Assembly: GCF_013520865.1 (NCBI RefSeq)
Contig: NZ_JACDXJ010000001.1
Location: 2,967,001 to 3,031,000, forward strand
DNA from: Microvirga mediterraneensis
Lineage (GTDB): Bacteria; Pseudomonadota; Alphaproteobacteria; Rhizobiales; Beijerinckiaceae
Reading direction: 5' to 3'
DNA length: 64,000 nucleotides
The first letter of the stretch is position 1; each line of letters begins with the position of its first letter. Below, one piece after another: positions 26,816 to 37,361 of this stretch. The notes under the pieces were generated by a model. It had not been told where the DNA came from. It saw only the letters and a list, made by a program, of their open reading frames with translations, and ran no database searches. A program made the translations under genes and the position numbers.

Positions 26816-28006
26816 ATGGGCGAGCATAATATCCGCAACTTCACCATCAACTTCGGCCCGCAGCATCCTGCGGCGCACGGCGTGCTGCGCCTCGTGCTGG
26901 AACTGGACGGCGAGGTCGTCGAACGCGTCGATCCGCATATCGGCCTGCTGCATCGCGGCACGGAGAAGCTGATCGAGTACAAAACCTACGTTCAGGCGAA
27001 TCCCTATTTCGATCGGCTCGACTATGTCGCGCCGATGAACCAGGAACATGCCTTCTGCTTGGGCGTGGAGAAGCTGCTGGGCATCGAGGTGCCCCGGCGC
27101 GCTCAGCTGATCCGCGTTCTGTTCTCGGAAATCGGCCGTCTCCTCTCCCACCTCCTGAACGTGACCACGCAGGCCATGGACGTCGGCGCGCTCACGCCGC
27201 CTCTCTGGGGCTTCGAGGAGCGAGAGAAGCTGATGATCTTCTACGAGAGGATCTCCGGCTCCCGGATGCATGCCAACTACTTCCGTCCCGGCGGCGTGAG
27301 CATGGACATCCAGCCGGAGCTGATCGACGACATCGAGGCCTTCTGCGATCCGTTCCTGCAGGTGCTCGAAGACCTCGACACGCTCGTCATCGGCAATCGG
27401 ATCTTCAAGCAGCGTAATGTCGATATCGGCATTCTCACGCTGGACGATTGCTTCCGCTGGGGCTTCTCCGGCCCGATCGTCCGCAGCTGCGGCGTCGCCT
27501 GGGACCTGCGTAAGTCGCAGCCTTACGAGTGCTACGAGGAGATGGAATTCGACATCCCCGTGGGCAAGAACGGCGACAACTACGATCGTCAGGTCATCCG
27601 CATGGAGGAGATGCGCCAGTCCGTCAGGATCATGCGCCAGTGCCTCACCAAGCTGCGAGCGCCGGACGGGCAGGGGCCGGTCGCGACCCTTGATGGCAAG
27701 GTTGCTCCGCCGTCGCGCAAGGACATGAAGCGCTCGATGGAAGCGCTGATCCACCACTTCAAGCTCTACACGGAAGGCTTCCACGTCCCGGCGGGCGAGG
27801 TCTATGCCGCCGTTGAAGCTCCGAAGGGTGAGTTCGGTGTGTATCTCGTCTCGGACGGCACCAATAAGCCTTACCGTTGCAAGATCCGCGCTCCGGGCTT
27901 CGCTCACCTTCAGGGCATGGATTTCATGTGCCGCGGCCACATGCTGGCCGACGTCGCGGGCATCCTGGGCTCCATCGACATCGTGTTCGGCGAAGTCGAC
28001 CGCTAA
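26816..28006 (+). CDS. nuoD: NADH-quinone oxidoreductase subunit D
   Basis: 396 residues. 49-kDa subunit forming the quinone pocket with Nuo[15 protein letters not shown] carries the quinone-binding His, and the matching Tyr is expected in the CPYxR-like segment around residue 90. [16 protein letters not shown] and the hydrogenase-like C-terminus DIVFGEVDR are typical. Two GC-rich hairpins follow in the 115-base gap to nuoE. Confidence 0.96.
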   Translation: MGEHNIRNFTINFGPQHPAAHGVLRLVLELDGEVVERVDPHIGLLHRGTEKLIEYKTYVQANPYFDRLDYVAPMNQEHAFCLGVEKLLGIEVPRRAQLIRVLFSEIGRLLSHLLNVTTQAMDVGALTPPLWGFEEREKLMIFYERISGSRMHANYFRPGGVSMDIQPELIDDIEAFCDPFLQVLEDLDTLVIGNRIFKQRNVDIGILTLDDCFRWGFSGPIVRSCGVAWDLRKSQPYECYEEMEFDIPVGKNGDNYDRQVIRMEEMRQSVRIMRQCLTKLRAPDGQGPVATLDGKVAPPSRKDMKRSMEALIHHFKLYTEGFHVPAGEVYAAVEAPKGEFGVYLVSDGTNKPYRCKIRAPGFAHLQGMDFMCRGHMLADVAGILGSIDIVFGEVDR

Positions 28007-28012
28007 CAAAGA

Positions 28013-28032
28013 CCGCCCCGGTTCCGGGGCGG
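28013..28032 (+). repeat. Intercistronic hairpin downstream of nuoD
   Basis: CCGCCCC (28013-28019), loop GGTTCC, GGGGCGG (28026-28032). No U-tract follows, so readthrough into nuoE is expected. It may protect the 3' end of a processed nuoABCD transcript; that role is inferred. Confidence 0.5.
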
Positions 28033-28079
28033 GTATCCACGCTCTTTCAAGGCGTGCTGGACAATTTCAAGTCGCGATT

Positions 28080-28099
28080 GGCCGGGCTGATGCCCGGCC
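28080..28099. repeat. GGCCGG-type palindromic unit before nuoE
   Basis: GGCCGGGC (28080-28087), loop TGAT, GCCCGGCC (28092-28099) is a perfect 8-bp stem. It resembles the half-element seen at 273-296, 3511-3534 and in the bamE terminator. It ends 22 bases before the nuoE start. Confidence 0.55.
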
Positions 28100-28121
28100 A
28101 TGGCGATGAGGAGAAGAGTGT

Positions 28122-29177
28122 ATGGCCGTTCGTAAGCTCGCGCCTGAAAACATGCAGCCCGAGAGTTTCGTTCTCTCCGCCGAGACCGAGGCTTTCGCGG
28201 AAAAGGAAATCGCCAAGTATCCGCCGGGCCGGCAGGCTTCGGCCGTGATCGCCCTCCTGACCAAGGCTCAGGAGCAGGCCGGCGGCTGGCTGCCCCGCAA
28301 GGCCATCGAGGCCGTCGCCGCCCGGCTCGACATGCCGGTGATCCGCGTGATGGAGGTGGCGACCTTCTACACGATGTTCAACCTCGAGCCGGTCGGGAAG
28401 TACTTCATCCAGTTCTGCGGCACCACGCCCTGCGTGCTGCGCGGTGCGGGCGACATCAAGAAGGTGCTGGAGCGCCGCGTCGGCGACCAGAACCACGTGA
28501 CGGCGGACGGGACTTTCTCGTGGCTTGAGGTCGAGTGCCTGGGCGCCTGCTCGAATGCCCCCATGGTGCAGATCAACGACGACTATTACGAGGACCTCAC
28601 CACCGAGAACTTCGAGAAGCTGCTCGACGATCTCGCAGCCGGCCGTCCCGTGAAGGTCGGATCCCAGATCGGACGTAACCGCTCGGAGCCCTTCGAGGCC
28701 GTGAACACCCTTCAGGACCCGGCTCTCTACGACGGCTCCGTCGTAGGCGCCTGGCGCAAGCGCTTCGAGGAGCAGGCGAAGGCCGCGGAAACCGGCGAGA
28801 CTGCCGCCGCGATGGCGAGCGTGCCCCAGGAAGCCAAGGCCGCGAAGCCGACGGCCGGACGCCCCATCGAGAGCGACGTCGCCGATACTCCGGCCAAGCG
28901 CGCCAAAGAGGGCGAGAAGCCGGTCAGCACGGCGGACCAGAAGGAAGCGGCGGATTCCTCCAAGGCCACCAAGGTCGAGCCCAAGGAGGCGGGCGCTCAG
29001 CCGCCCCCCCAGAGCGGCAAGTCCTATGTGGCCTCGCCGAAGAAGGAGGGGCAAGCGGTGCCTGCGAGCCCCACGACGCCTTCCGCAGGGACGCCGCCGG
29101 CACAGGCGGAGACCCGTCGCGACGGCAGCGAGAGCAAGCCGGGCGTGGTCGTCGACAAAGACAACAAGTCGTCCTGA
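28122..29177 (+). CDS. nuoE: NADH-quinone oxidoreductase subunit E with long C-terminal tail
   Basis: 351 residues. 24-kDa flavin-domain subunit binding [2Fe-2S] cluster N1a through C99, C104, C139 and C143 (FCGTTPC and ECLGACSNAP). The core ends near residue 215. The remaining 135 or so residues are low-complexity, rich in Ala, Lys, Glu and Pro, and probably disordered. E. coli NuoE is about 166 residues. Extended NuoE tails occur in Rhizobiales, but this one is long. Confidence 0.94.
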   Translation: MAVRKLAPENMQPESFVLSAETEAFAEKEIAKYPPGRQASAVIALLTKAQEQAGGWLPRKAIEAVAARLDMPVIRVMEVATFYTMFNLEPVGKYFIQFCGTTPCVLRGAGDIKKVLERRVGDQNHVTADGTFSWLEVECLGACSNAPMVQINDDYYEDLTTENFEKLLDDLAAGRPVKVGSQIGRNRSEPFEAVNTLQDPALYDGSVVGAWRKRFEEQAKAAETGETAAAMASVPQEAKAAKPTAGRPIESDVADTPAKRAKEGEKPVSTADQKEAADSSKATKVEPKEAGAQPPPQSGKSYVASPKKEGQAVPASPTTPSAGTPPAQAETRRDGSESKPGVVVDKDNKSS

Positions 29178-29191
29178 TGGAGTGATCGGGA

Positions 29192-30493
29192 ATGCTTCAG
29201 GACAAAGATCGTATCTTCACCAATCTCTACGGCTTCCATTCGCCGGACCTCAAAGCCGCGAAGATGCGCGGCGCCTGGGACGGGACGAAGTTCCTGCTCG
29301 AGCAGGGCCGTGACTGGATCGTCAACGAGATGAAGGCGTCGGGCCTGCGCGGTCGCGGCGGCGCCGGCTTCCCCACGGGCCTGAAATGGTCCTTCATGCC
29401 GAAGCAGTCGGACGGCCGTCCGCACTATCTGGTCGTGAACGCGGACGAGTCGGAGCCGGGCACCTGTAAGGACCGGGAGATCATGCGGAACGATCCGCAT
29501 CTCCTCGTCGAGGGCTGCCTCATCGCGTCCTTCGCCATGGGAGCCCATGCGGCCTACATCTATATCCGCGGCGAGTATGTGGCTGAGCGTCACGCGCTCC
29601 AGCGGGCGGTGGATGAGGCCTACGAGGCCAAACTCATCGGCAAGGACAACATCCACGGCTATCCCTTCGACCTCTACGTCCACCACGGCGCAGGCGCTTA
29701 TATCTGCGGCGAGGAGACGGCTCTCATTGAGAGCATGGAAGGCAAGAAGGGCATGCCGCGCCTGAAGCCGCCTTTCCCGGCCAATATGGGCCTCTACGGC
29801 TGCCCGACGACGGTCAACAACGTCGAGTCGATCGCGGTCGCCGGCACGATCCTGCGCCGCGGGGCTGCTTGGTTCTCCGGTATCGGTCGCCCGAACAACG
29901 TGGGCACGAAGCTCTTCTGCGTGTCGGGCCACGTCAACAAGCCCTGCAACGTGGAAGAGGCGATGGGCCTCACCTTCCGCGAGTTGATCGACCGCCATTG
30001 CGGCGGCATCCGGGGCGGCTGGGACAACCTGCTCGGGGTGATCCCCGGCGGCTCGTCGGTGCCGATCGTTCCGGCTCACGAGATCGCCGACGCCTACATG
30101 GATTTCGACACGCTGCGGAACCTGAAATCGGGTCTCGGCACCGCCGCCGTGATCGTCATGGACAAGTCGACCGACATCGTCCGGGCCATCGCCCGCATCT
30201 CGTACTTCTACAAGCACGAGAGCTGCGGCCAGTGCACGCCGTGCCGCGAGGGGACAGGCTGGATGTGGCGCGTGCTCACCCGCATGGCCGAAGGTCGTGC
30301 CCAGAAGCGCGAGATCGACATGCTCCTCGAAGTCTCGACCCAGATCGAAGGCCACACCATCTGCGCGCTCGGCGACGCGGCGGCTTGGCCGGTCCAGGGT
30401 CTGATCCGCCACTTCCGTCATGAGATTGAGAAGCGGATCGACGATTACGCGGCAAACCCGCATTCCGAATCCGTCCTGATCGCGGCGGAGTGA
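29192..30493 (+). CDS. nuoF: NADH-quinone oxidoreductase subunit F
   Basis: 433 residues. 51-kDa NADH-oxidising subunit with FMN and [4Fe-4S] N3. [16 protein letters not shown] is the NADH/FMN Gly-rich site. [15 protein letters not shown] and the cluster motif [14 protein letters not shown] are visible, with the fourth Cys in [14 protein letters not shown]. Fourteen bases after nuoE; its stop region meets the nuoG leader. Confidence 0.97.
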   Translation: MLQDKDRIFTNLYGFHSPDLKAAKMRGAWDGTKFLLEQGRDWIVNEMKASGLRGRGGAGFPTGLKWSFMPKQSDGRPHYLVVNADESEPGTCKDREIMRNDPHLLVEGCLIASFAMGAHAAYIYIRGEYVAERHALQRAVDEAYEAKLIGKDNIHGYPFDLYVHHGAGAYICGEETALIESMEGKKGMPRLKPPFPANMGLYGCPTTVNNVESIAVAGTILRRGAAWFSGIGRPNNVGTKLFCVSGHVNKPCNVEEAMGLTFRELIDRHCGGIRGGWDNLLGVIPGGSSVPIVPAHEIADAYMDFDTLRNLKSGLGTAAVIVMDKSTDIVRAIARISYFYKHESCGQCTPCREGTGWMWRVLTRMAEGRAQKREIDMLLEVSTQIEGHTICALGDAAAWPVQGLIRHFRHEIEKRIDDYAANPHSESVLIAAE

Positions 30494-30501
30494 GATTGAA
30501 G

Positions 30502-32580
30502 ATGGCGAAAATCATCGTTGATGGCGTCGAGGTCGACGTCCCCGCGGAATACACCCTGCTCCAGGCCGCCGAAGCGGCCGGGGCGGAAATTCCGCGCTTC
30601 TGCTACCACGAGCGGCTTTCGATCGCCGGCAATTGCCGAATGTGCCTCGTCGAGGTGAAGGGCGCGCCAAAGCCGGTGGCGTCTTGCGCCTGGGGCGTGC
30701 GCGACTGCCGTCCGGGCCCGAACGGTGAGCCGCCGGAAATCTCGACCAAGTCGCCGACGGTGAAGAAGGCGCGGGAAGGGGTGATGGAGTTCCTCCTCAT
30801 CAACCACCCGCTCGACTGCCCGATCTGCGACCAGGGCGGCCAGTGCGACCTGCAGGACCAGGCCATGGCCTACGGCGTCGACACCAGCCGCTACCACGAG
30901 AACAAGCGCGCGGTCACCGACAAGTATCTAGGCCCGTTGGTGCGCACCTCCATGAACCGGTGCATCCACTGCACCCGTTGCGTGCGCTTCTCCGCCGAAG
31001 TGGCTGGCGTGCCGGATCTCGGCGCCATCTGGCGCGGCGAGGACATGGAGATCACGAGCTACCTCGAGCGGGCTCTCGGCTCTGAGCTGCAGGCCAACGT
31101 GGCGGATCTCTGCCCGGTCGGCGCGCTCACCCATAAGCCGGAAGCCTTCCACTACCGTCCCTGGGAGCTCACCAAGACCGATTCCGTCGACGTGATGGAT
31201 GCGGTCGGCTCCTCGATCCGCGTCGATTCCCGCGGCCGAGAGGTCATGCGCATCCTGCCGCGCGTGAACGAGGCGGTGAACGAGGAGTGGATCACCGACA
31301 AGACCCGCCAGATCGTGGACGGCCTGCGCCTCCAGCGTCTCGACCGTCCCTTCGTGCGCGAGAACGGCCGTCTTCGCCCCGCCACCTGGCAGGAGGCCTT
31401 CGCGACCATCGCCGGTCGTGTGAAGGGTGCGGACCCGAAGCGGATCGGCGCCATCGTGGGCGATCTCGCCGCCGTCGAGGAGATGTATGCTCTGAAGCTC
31501 CTCATGGAGAGCCTGGGCGTCACCAACATCGATGCACGCCAGGACGGCACGGTGCTGACGCCGGTCTACGGGCGCGGCTCCTATCTCTTCAACACCACCA
31601 TCCAGGGCATCGAGGATGCGGACGCGATCCTGATCGTCGGGGCCAACCCGCGCATCGAGGCTTCGCTCGTCAACGTGCGCATCCGCAAGCGCTGGCGCAT
31701 GGCTCCGCCGCCGATCGCCCTGATCGGCGAGCATGCCGACCTGACCTATCCCTACGACTACCTCGGCGCCGGCCCCGAGACGCTGGCCGAACTGACCGGC
31801 GGCCGTCACAGCTTCATCGAGAAGCTGCGTGGCGCCGAGCGTCCCCTGATCATTGTGGGGCAGGGCGCTCTCTCGCGTCCCGACGGATTGGCCGTTCTCT
31901 CGGCCGTGGCGCAACTCGCCCGCGACGTGGGCGCCGTGAAGGACGGCTGGAACGGCTTCTCGGTCCTCCACACCGCCGCGTCTCGCGTCGGCGCCCTCGA
32001 TCTCGGCCTCGTCCCGGGCGAGTGGGGCCTCGATGCCCGGACCATGGCGCAAGGCGAGGTGGACGTGCTGTTCAACCTCGGCGCGGACGAGATCGACATC
32101 GCGCCCGGCGCCTTCGTGATCTACCAGGGGACCCACGGCGATCGCGGCGCTCACCGCGCCGACGTGATCCTGCCGGGGGCGACCTACACGGAGAAATCCG
32201 GCACTTACGTGAACACGGAAGGCCGGGTGCAGCTCGCCAACCGGGCCGCCTTCGCACCGGGCGAGGCTCGCGAGGACTGGGCCATCCTGCGCGCCCTCTC
32301 GGACGTGCTGGGTCACCGGCTGCCCTTCGACTCGCTCAACGCGCTGCGGGCGAAGCTCTATGTGCATTACCCGCATTTTGCCGCCATCGACACGGTCCAG
32401 CCGGCCGACGGGTTCGCGGCCGTTCAGGCGCTCGCCGGGATCGGCGGCACGCCGGGGCGCGAGGTTTTCATGAGCCCGGTGAAGGACTTCTATCTGACGA
32501 ACCCGATTGCCCGCGCCTCCGGCGTCATGGCCGAGTGCTCCGCGCTCGCCCGTGAGCTGAAGCTCGAGGCGGCTGAGTAA
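30502..32580 (+). CDS. nuoG: NADH-quinone oxidoreductase subunit G
   Basis: 692 residues. 75-kDa subunit with three clusters. [2Fe-2S] N1b: [20 protein letters not shown] plus a later Cys. N4/N5 ligands: [17 protein letters not shown] and [11 protein letters not shown]. The C-terminal molybdopterin-oxidoreductase-like domain has lost its cofactor, as is usual. ATG 30502 (MAKIIVDG) is preferred over a GTG at 30490 because the family begins there. Confidence 0.96.
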   Translation: MAKIIVDGVEVDVPAEYTLLQAAEAAGAEIPRFCYHERLSIAGNCRMCLVEVKGAPKPVASCAWGVRDCRPGPNGEPPEISTKSPTVKKAREGVMEFLLINHPLDCPICDQGGQCDLQDQAMAYGVDTSRYHENKRAVTDKYLGPLVRTSMNRCIHCTRCVRFSAEVAGVPDLGAIWRGEDMEITSYLERALGSELQANVADLCPVGALTHKPEAFHYRPWELTKTDSVDVMDAVGSSIRVDSRGREVMRILPRVNEAVNEEWITDKTRQIVDGLRLQRLDRPFVRENGRLRPATWQEAFATIAGRVKGADPKRIGAIVGDLAAVEEMYALKLLMESLGVTNIDARQDGTVLTPVYGRGSYLFNTTIQGIEDADAILIVGANPRIEASLVNVRIRKRWRMAPPPIALIGEHADLTYPYDYLGAGPETLAELTGGRHSFIEKLRGAERPLIIVGQGALSRPDGLAVLSAVAQLARDVGAVKDGWNGFSVLHTAASRVGALDLGLVPGEWGLDARTMAQGEVDVLFNLGADEIDIAPGAFVIYQGTHGDRGAHRADVILPGATYTEKSGTYVNTEGRVQLANRAAFAPGEAREDWAILRALSDVLGHRLPFDSLNALRAKLYVHYPHFAAIDTVQPADGFAAVQALAGIGGTPGREVFMSPVKDFYLTNPIARASGVMAECSALARELKLEAAE

Positions 32581-32592
32581 GAGGAACGGATC

Positions 32593-33618
32593 ATGGAATT
32601 TGGAGACATCCTCCTCGCAGTCGCGATCATGCTGGGCAAGAGCCTGCTCATGCTGGTGGCGCTTCTCATCTTCATCGCCTACGCGCTCTACGCCGACCGC
32701 AAGGTCTGGGCGGCGGTGCAGCTTCGTCGCGGTCCGAACGTGGTCGGCCCCTGGGGCTTGCTTCAGTCCTTCGCCGATCTGCTGAAGTTCGTCCTGAAGG
32801 AGCCGGTCATCCCGGCGCCGGCGAACAAAGGCATGTTCCTGCTGGCTCCGCTGGTGATGTGCACCCTGTCGCTCGCCGCCTGGGCGGTCATTCCGCTCAA
32901 CGCGGGCTGGGCGATCGCCGACATCAACGTGGGCATTCTCTACATCTTCGCGATCTCGTCGCTCGGCGTTTACGGCGTCATCATGGGCGGCTGGGCGTCG
33001 AACTCGAAGTACCCGTTCCTCGGAGCGCTTCGCTCGGCGGCCCAGATGGTGTCCTACGAGGTCTCCATCGGCTTCGTCATCGTGACCGTGCTGATGTGCG
33101 CGGGAACGCTGAACTTGTCGGCCATCGTGGAATCGCAGAATACCCGCCTGGGGATATTGGGATGGTACTGGCTGCCGCTCTTCCCGATGTTCGTGGTGTT
33201 CTTCATCTCGGCCATGGCCGAGACGAACCGTCCGCCCTTCGACCTTCCGGAAGCCGAATCCGAGCTCGTGGCCGGCTATATGGTGGAATATTCCTCCACG
33301 CCGTACCTGCTCTTCATGCTCGGCGAGTACGTGGCCATCATGACCATGTGCGCCCTCGGCACGATCCTGTTCCTCGGCGGCTGGCTGTCGCCGATCCCGT
33401 TCGCGCCCTTCACCTGGGTGCCCGGCGTGATCTGGTTCGTGCTCAAGGCCAGCTTCCTGTTCATCCTCATAGCCATGGTGAAAGCCCTGGTGCCACGCTA
33501 CCGCTACGATCAGCTCATGCGCCTCGGCTGGAAGGTCTTCCTTCCTCTCTCCCTGGCGATGGTCGTGATCGTGGCAGCTGTCCTGATGGCGACCGGCAAT
33601 GCGCCGGGCGTCCGCTAA
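32593..33618 (+). CDS. nuoH: NADH-quinone oxidoreductase subunit H
   Basis: 341 residues, eight membrane helices. Links the quinone chamber to the proton channels. [20 protein letters not shown] and [20 protein letters not shown] are the diagnostic loops; the acidic residues in the latter line the E-channel. Twelve bases after nuoG and 12 before nuoI. Confidence 0.97.
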   Translation: MEFGDILLAVAIMLGKSLLMLVALLIFIAYALYADRKVWAAVQLRRGPNVVGPWGLLQSFADLLKFVLKEPVIPAPANKGMFLLAPLVMCTLSLAAWAVIPLNAGWAIADINVGILYIFAISSLGVYGVIMGGWASNSKYPFLGALRSAAQMVSYEVSIGFVIVTVLMCAGTLNLSAIVESQNTRLGILGWYWLPLFPMFVVFFISAMAETNRPPFDLPEAESELVAGYMVEYSSTPYLLFMLGEYVAIMTMCALGTILFLGGWLSPIPFAPFTWVPGVIWFVLKASFLFILIAMVKALVPRYRYDQLMRLGWKVFLPLSLAMVVIVAAVLMATGNAPGVR

Positions 33619-33630
33619 AGGAGATCGGCC

Positions 33631-34119
33631 ATGCAGCTCGACCGCATTGCCCAATCCCTCCTGCTGAAGGAGTTCATCTCAGGCTTCGTCCTGACGGTGA
33701 AGTACTTCTTTAAGCCGAAGGCGACCCTCAACTACCCGTTCGAAATGGGCCATCGGGGACCTCGGTTCCGCGGCGAGCACGCCCTGCGCCGCTACCCCAA
33801 CGGGGAAGAGCGCTGCATTGCCTGCAAGCTCTGCGAGGCCATCTGCCCGGCCCAGGCCATCACGATCGAAGCCGGTCCGCGACGCAACGACGGCACCCGC
33901 CGCACGACGCGCTACGACATCGACATGGTGAAGTGCATCTATTGCGGTATGTGCCAGGAGGCCTGCCCGGTGGACGCCATCGTGGAGGGCCCGAACTTCG
34001 AGTTCTCCGTGGAGACCCGCGAGGAGCTCTACTACGACAAGGCCAAGCTTCTTGAGAACGGGGAGCGCTGGGAGCGGGAGATCGCGCGCAACATCGCGAA
34101 GACCGCGCCGTATCGGTAG
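33631..34119 (+). CDS. nuoI: NADH-quinone oxidoreductase subunit I
   Basis: 162 residues. Ferredoxin-like subunit with two [4Fe-4S] clusters (N6a, N6b): [12 protein letters not shown] and [28 protein letters not shown] precedes the first motif. It ends before the unusual 226-base hairpin-rich gap that splits the operon. Confidence 0.97.
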   Translation: MQLDRIAQSLLLKEFISGFVLTVKYFFKPKATLNYPFEMGHRGPRFRGEHALRRYPNGEERCIACKLCEAICPAQAITIEAGPRRNDGTRRTTRYDIDMVKCIYCGMCQEACPVDAIVEGPNFEFSVETREELYYDKAKLLENGERWEREIARNIAKTAPYR

Positions 34120-34124
34120 GCGAA

Positions 34125-34167
34125 GCATTTTCCGGTTAAGTGGACCCCGGTTCACCTCGGAAAATGC
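34125..34167. repeat. Rhizobiales-type palindromic repeat in the nuoI-nuoJ gap
   Basis: GCATTTTCC (34125-34133) and GGAAAATGC (34159-34167) are perfect 9-bp arms around a centre containing GGACCCCGGTTCACC. Very similar GCATTTTCC...GGAAAATGC units are, from memory, scattered through many Rhizobiales genomes. It sits just after the nuoI stop. Confidence 0.7.
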
Positions 34168-34179
34168 GGCTAAGGAATA

Positions 34180-34209
34180 GGAGCTGATCCTGCGAAGCAG
34201 GGCAGCTCC
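34180..34209 (+). repeat. Two-tier hairpin in the nuoI-nuoJ gap
   Basis: GGAGCTG (34180-34186) pairs with CAGCTCC (34203-34209), and inside it CCTGC (34189-34193) pairs with GCAGG (34197-34201) around GAA. More short hairpins follow: CTACCC/GGGTAG near 34218-34234, a CCGGCGGG/CCCGTCGG stem near 34246-34266 and GCCGCC/GGCGGC near 34320-34335. None has a U-tract. They may be repeat debris, an RNA processing site or a regulatory leader for nuoJ-N. Confidence 0.5.
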
Positions 34210-34345
34210 GGGCTTTCTACCCGACAAGGGTAGGGGGCAAGCAGGTCCGGCGGGTTGTGCCCGTCGGATTCGGATTTTATAGACAGGCCGCCGGATTCTC
34301 CGGGGCCACGTCGGAAGGGGCCGCCTTGGGCGGCTTAAGCTGAGC

Positions 34346-34960
34346 ATGACGGTTACCGCCGCCTTCTTCTATCTGTTCGCGACGATCACGATCGCCTCCG
34401 GCTTCATGGTGATTGCCTCCCGCAATCCCGTTCAGTCGGTGCTGTTTCTCATTCTGGCCTTCGTCAATGCTGCGGGCCTGTTCCTGATGATGGGAGCCGA
34501 GTTCCTGGCGATGATCCTGGTCATCGTGTACGTGGGCGCGGTCGCGGTGCTGTTCCTCTTCGTCGTGATGATGCTCGACGTAGACTTCGCGGCGCTCCGC
34601 CAGGGTTTCCTGCAGTACCTGCCCATCGGCGGGGTGATCGGTGTGATCTTCCTGCTCGAGCTGATCCTGGTCGTCGGCGCCTATTCGATCGATCCGGGCC
34701 TCGTCCGCTCGCCGGCCGTTCCGATCCCGTCGCCCGAGGTCATGACCAACACCGAGGCCCTCGGCCAGGTGCTCTACACCCGGTACTTCTATTTCTTCCA
34801 GGCTGCCGGCCTGATCCTGCTGGTCGCGATGATCGGCGCCATCGTTCTGACCCTGCGCGAGCGTGTCGGCGTCCGGCGCCAGGATATTTCCAAGCAGAAC
34901 GCCCGGACGCAGGAAACCGCCGTCGAGGTGCGGAAGGTTCCCTTCCGCCAGGGCATCTAA
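34346..34960 (+). CDS. nuoJ: NADH-quinone oxidoreductase subunit J
   Basis: 204 residues, five membrane helices. [24 protein letters not shown] region ([15 protein letters not shown]) and [18 protein letters not shown] are the conserved helices, the latter containing the pi-bulge segment important for coupling. The tail (last 35 or so residues) is polar. First gene after the 226-base interruption of the operon. Confidence 0.96.
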   Translation: MTVTAAFFYLFATITIASGFMVIASRNPVQSVLFLILAFVNAAGLFLMMGAEFLAMILVIVYVGAVAVLFLFVVMMLDVDFAALRQGFLQYLPIGGVIGVIFLLELILVVGAYSIDPGLVRSPAVPIPSPEVMTNTEALGQVLYTRYFYFFQAAGLILLVAMIGAIVLTLRERVGVRRQDISKQNARTQETAVEVRKVPFRQGI

Positions 34961-34971
34961 GGAGGCACGCA

Positions 34972-35280
34972 ATGGTTATCGGACTGGGCCATTATCTCAC
35001 CGTCGCCGCCGTGCTCTTCACGCTCGGGGTCTTCGGCATCTTCATCAACCGGAAAAACGTAATCGTCATCCTGATGTCCATCGAGCTGATCCTGCTCGCC
35101 GTGAACATCAACATGGTCGCCTTCTCGACCCACCTGAACGACATCGTTGGCCAGATCTTCGCCATGCTGATCCTCACGGTCGCGGCGGCAGAGGCGGCCA
35201 TCGGCCTTGCCATTCTGGTGGTCTTTTTCCGCAACCGCGGCACCATCGCGGTCGAGGATGTCAACAGGTTGAGGGGCTAA
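34972..35280 (+). CDS. nuoK: NADH-quinone oxidoreductase subunit K
   Basis: 102 residues, three helices. Antiporter-like MrpC-type subunit. The key buried acidic residues are in helices 2 and 3: [19 protein letters not shown] and [17 protein letters not shown]. The ribosome site GGAGG lies 6 bases before the start, and 11 bases separate it from nuoJ. Confidence 0.96.
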   Translation: MVIGLGHYLTVAAVLFTLGVFGIFINRKNVIVILMSIELILLAVNINMVAFSTHLNDIVGQIFAMLILTVAAAEAAIGLAILVVFFRNRGTIAVEDVNRLRG

Positions 35281-35309
35281 GCCCGAACGGACTGGCGAAG
35301 TAAACGAAC

Positions 35310-37361
35310 ATGTATCACGCAATCGTCTTCCTGCCGCTCGTCGGCTTCCTCATCGCAGGCATCTTCGGGCGCGTTCTCGGCGCCCGGCCGAGCGAGCTCA
35401 TCACCACGGCCCTGCTGTTCGTGGCGGCGGTTCTCTCCTGGGTGTCCTTCATCCATGTGGGCTTCGGCGATGAGCCGATGGTCCGCGTGCAGGTGGCTCA
35501 GTGGATGTCCGTGGGTGACCTCCAGGTCGATTGGGCGTTCCGCATCGACACGCTGACCGCCATGATGCTGGTGGTGGTCAATACCGTCTCGGCGCTCGTG
35601 CACCTCTATTCCATCGGCTACATGCACGAAGACCCGCATCGCCCGCGCTTCTTCGCCTATCTGTCGCTCTTCACGTTCGCCATGCTCATGCTGGTGACGG
35701 CCGACAACCTCGTCCAGATGTTCTTCGGCTGGGAAGGCGTGGGCCTCGCCAGCTACCTGCTGATCGGTTTCTGGTACCAGAAGGACTCGGCGAACGCGGC
35801 GGCCATGAAGGCCTTCATCGTCAACCGCGTCGGCGATTTCGGCTTCCTGCTCGGCATCTTCACGATCTTCGTTCTGTTCAACGGCGTCACCTTCGATCAG
35901 ATCTTCCCGCGCGTGGCCGAGTTCGCCGAGGCGAAGTTCCACTTCCTCGGCATCGAGTGGCATGCCCTGACGATCGCCTGCCTGCTGCTCTTCATGGGCG
36001 CTATGGGCAAGTCGGCGCAGTTCCTGCTGCACACCTGGCTGCCCGACGCGATGGAAGGTCCGACCCCGGTCTCCGCACTCATCCATGCCGCCACCATGGT
36101 GACCGCCGGCGTGTTCATGGTCGCTCGTCTGTCGCCGGTCTTCGAGTACGCTCCGGCGGCTCTCACGGTCGTCACCGTGATCGGCGGCATCACGGCCTTC
36201 TTCGCCGCGACCGTCGGTCTGGTGCAGAACGACATCAAGCGCGTCATCGCATACTCGACCTGTTCGCAGCTCGGCTACATGTTCGTCGCCCTCGGCGTCG
36301 GAGCCTACGGGGCAGGCGTGTTCCACCTGTTCACGCACGCCTTCTTCAAGGCGCTGCTGTTCCTCGGCGCCGGCTCGGTCATCCATGCCATGCACCATGA
36401 GCAGGACATCCGCCACATGGGAGCGCTCCGCCGCTACATCCCGTTCACCACGGCGATGATGGCCATCGGTACGCTCGCGCTCACCGGCTTCCCGTTCACG
36501 GCAGGCTATTATTCCAAGGATGCCATCATCGAGGCGGCCTATGCGGCCCATTCGTCGGCCGGATCCTTCGCCTTCCTGGCGACGGTCGTCGCGGCCTTCA
36601 TGACCTCCTTCTACTCGTGGCGCCTGTTCTTCCTCACCTTCGAGGGCAGCGCCCGCTGGGGGCATGGACACCATTCGCCGAGCGCCCATGAGGGTGTCGA
36701 GCACGACGAGTCCGGCCACGACGTCGAGCCTGCCTCTCACGCTCAGCACGAGCATGGGCATGACGACCATGCCCACGGACATCATGGCTCGCACATGCCT
36801 CTCGAAAGCCCGCTCGTGATGCTGCTGCCGCTCCTCGTGCTCGCCATCGGGGCCGTCGTCGCCGGCTTCATGTTCCACGGCGCCTTCATCGGCGAGGGTT
36901 ACCAGGAGTTCTGGAAGGGTGCCCTCTTCACCCGTCCCGAGAACAAAATCCTGGAAACCATGCACCACCTCCCGGGATGGGTGCCGCTGCTGCCCACGAT
37001 CATGATGATCCTCGGCTTCCTGGTCGCCGTGTACATGTACATCATCGACAACAAGCAGCCGGCGAAGCTCGCGGCCGATCACCCGATCCTGTACCGCTTC
37101 CTCCTGAACAAGTGGTACTTTGACGAGCTGTACGACGCGATCTTCGTGCGGCCCGCCATGGCCATCGGGCGCTTCTTCTGGCGCACGGGCGACCAGCGCA
37201 TCATCGACGGGCTCGGCCCTGACGGCATCTCGGCTCGCGTCCTCGACGTGACGCGCGGCGTGGTGCGGGTTCAGACGGGCTACGTCTACCACTACGCCTT
37301 TGCCATGCTGATCGGCGTTGCCGCTCTCGTGACCTTCTATCTCTTCAGGGGAGCCCACTAA
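35310..37361 (+). CDS. nuoL: NADH-quinone oxidoreductase subunit L with histidine-rich insert
   Basis: 683 residues. Distal antiporter-like proton-pumping subunit with the long lateral helix at its C-terminus. The proton-path motifs [18 protein letters not shown] and [20 protein letters not shown] are conserved. Residues about 450-496 hold a loop with 15 histidines mixed with Asp/Glu, between two transmembrane helices of the C-terminal region. Similar but variable His-rich loops occur in other Rhizobiales NuoL. Its stop overlaps the nuoM start as TAATG. Confidence 0.96.
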   Translation: MYHAIVFLPLVGFLIAGIFGRVLGARPSELITTALLFVAAVLSWVSFIHVGFGDEPMVRVQVAQWMSVGDLQVDWAFRIDTLTAMMLVVVNTVSALVHLYSIGYMHEDPHRPRFFAYLSLFTFAMLMLVTADNLVQMFFGWEGVGLASYLLIGFWYQKDSANAAAMKAFIVNRVGDFGFLLGIFTIFVLFNGVTFDQIFPRVAEFAEAKFHFLGIEWHALTIACLLLFMGAMGKSAQFLLHTWLPDAMEGPTPVSALIHAATMVTAGVFMVARLSPVFEYAPAALTVVTVIGGITAFFAATVGLVQNDIKRVIAYSTCSQLGYMFVALGVGAYGAGVFHLFTHAFFKALLFLGAGSVIHAMHHEQDIRHMGALRRYIPFTTAMMAIGTLALTGFPFTAGYYSKDAIIEAAYAAHSSAGSFAFLATVVAAFMTSFYSWRLFFLTFEGSARWGHGHHSPSAHEGVEHDESGHDVEPASHAQHEHGHDDHAHGHHGSHMPLESPLVMLLPLLVLAIGAVVAGFMFHGAFIGEGYQEFWKGALFTRPENKILETMHHLPGWVPLLPTIMMILGFLVAVYMYIIDNKQPAKLAADHPILYRFLLNKWYFDELYDAIFVRPAMAIGRFFWRTGDQRIIDGLGPDGISARVLDVTRGVVRVQTGYVYHYAFAMLIGVAALVTFYLFRGAH

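Noticed and set aside
28013..28032. Intrinsic terminator after nuoD
   Set aside because: The hairpin is strong but is followed by GTATCCAC, without a U-tract, and nuoE continues the operon.
30928..33654. Minus-strand open frame of 908 codons opposite nuoG and nuoH
   Set aside because: It is antisense to two complete complex I genes with intact cofactor motifs. Its His/Arg/Asp-rich composition is typical of shadow frames.
36661..36800. Frameshift or foreign insertion within nuoL
   Set aside because: The His-rich stretch stays in frame, conserved transmembrane sequence resumes after it, and total length fits the family in this group.
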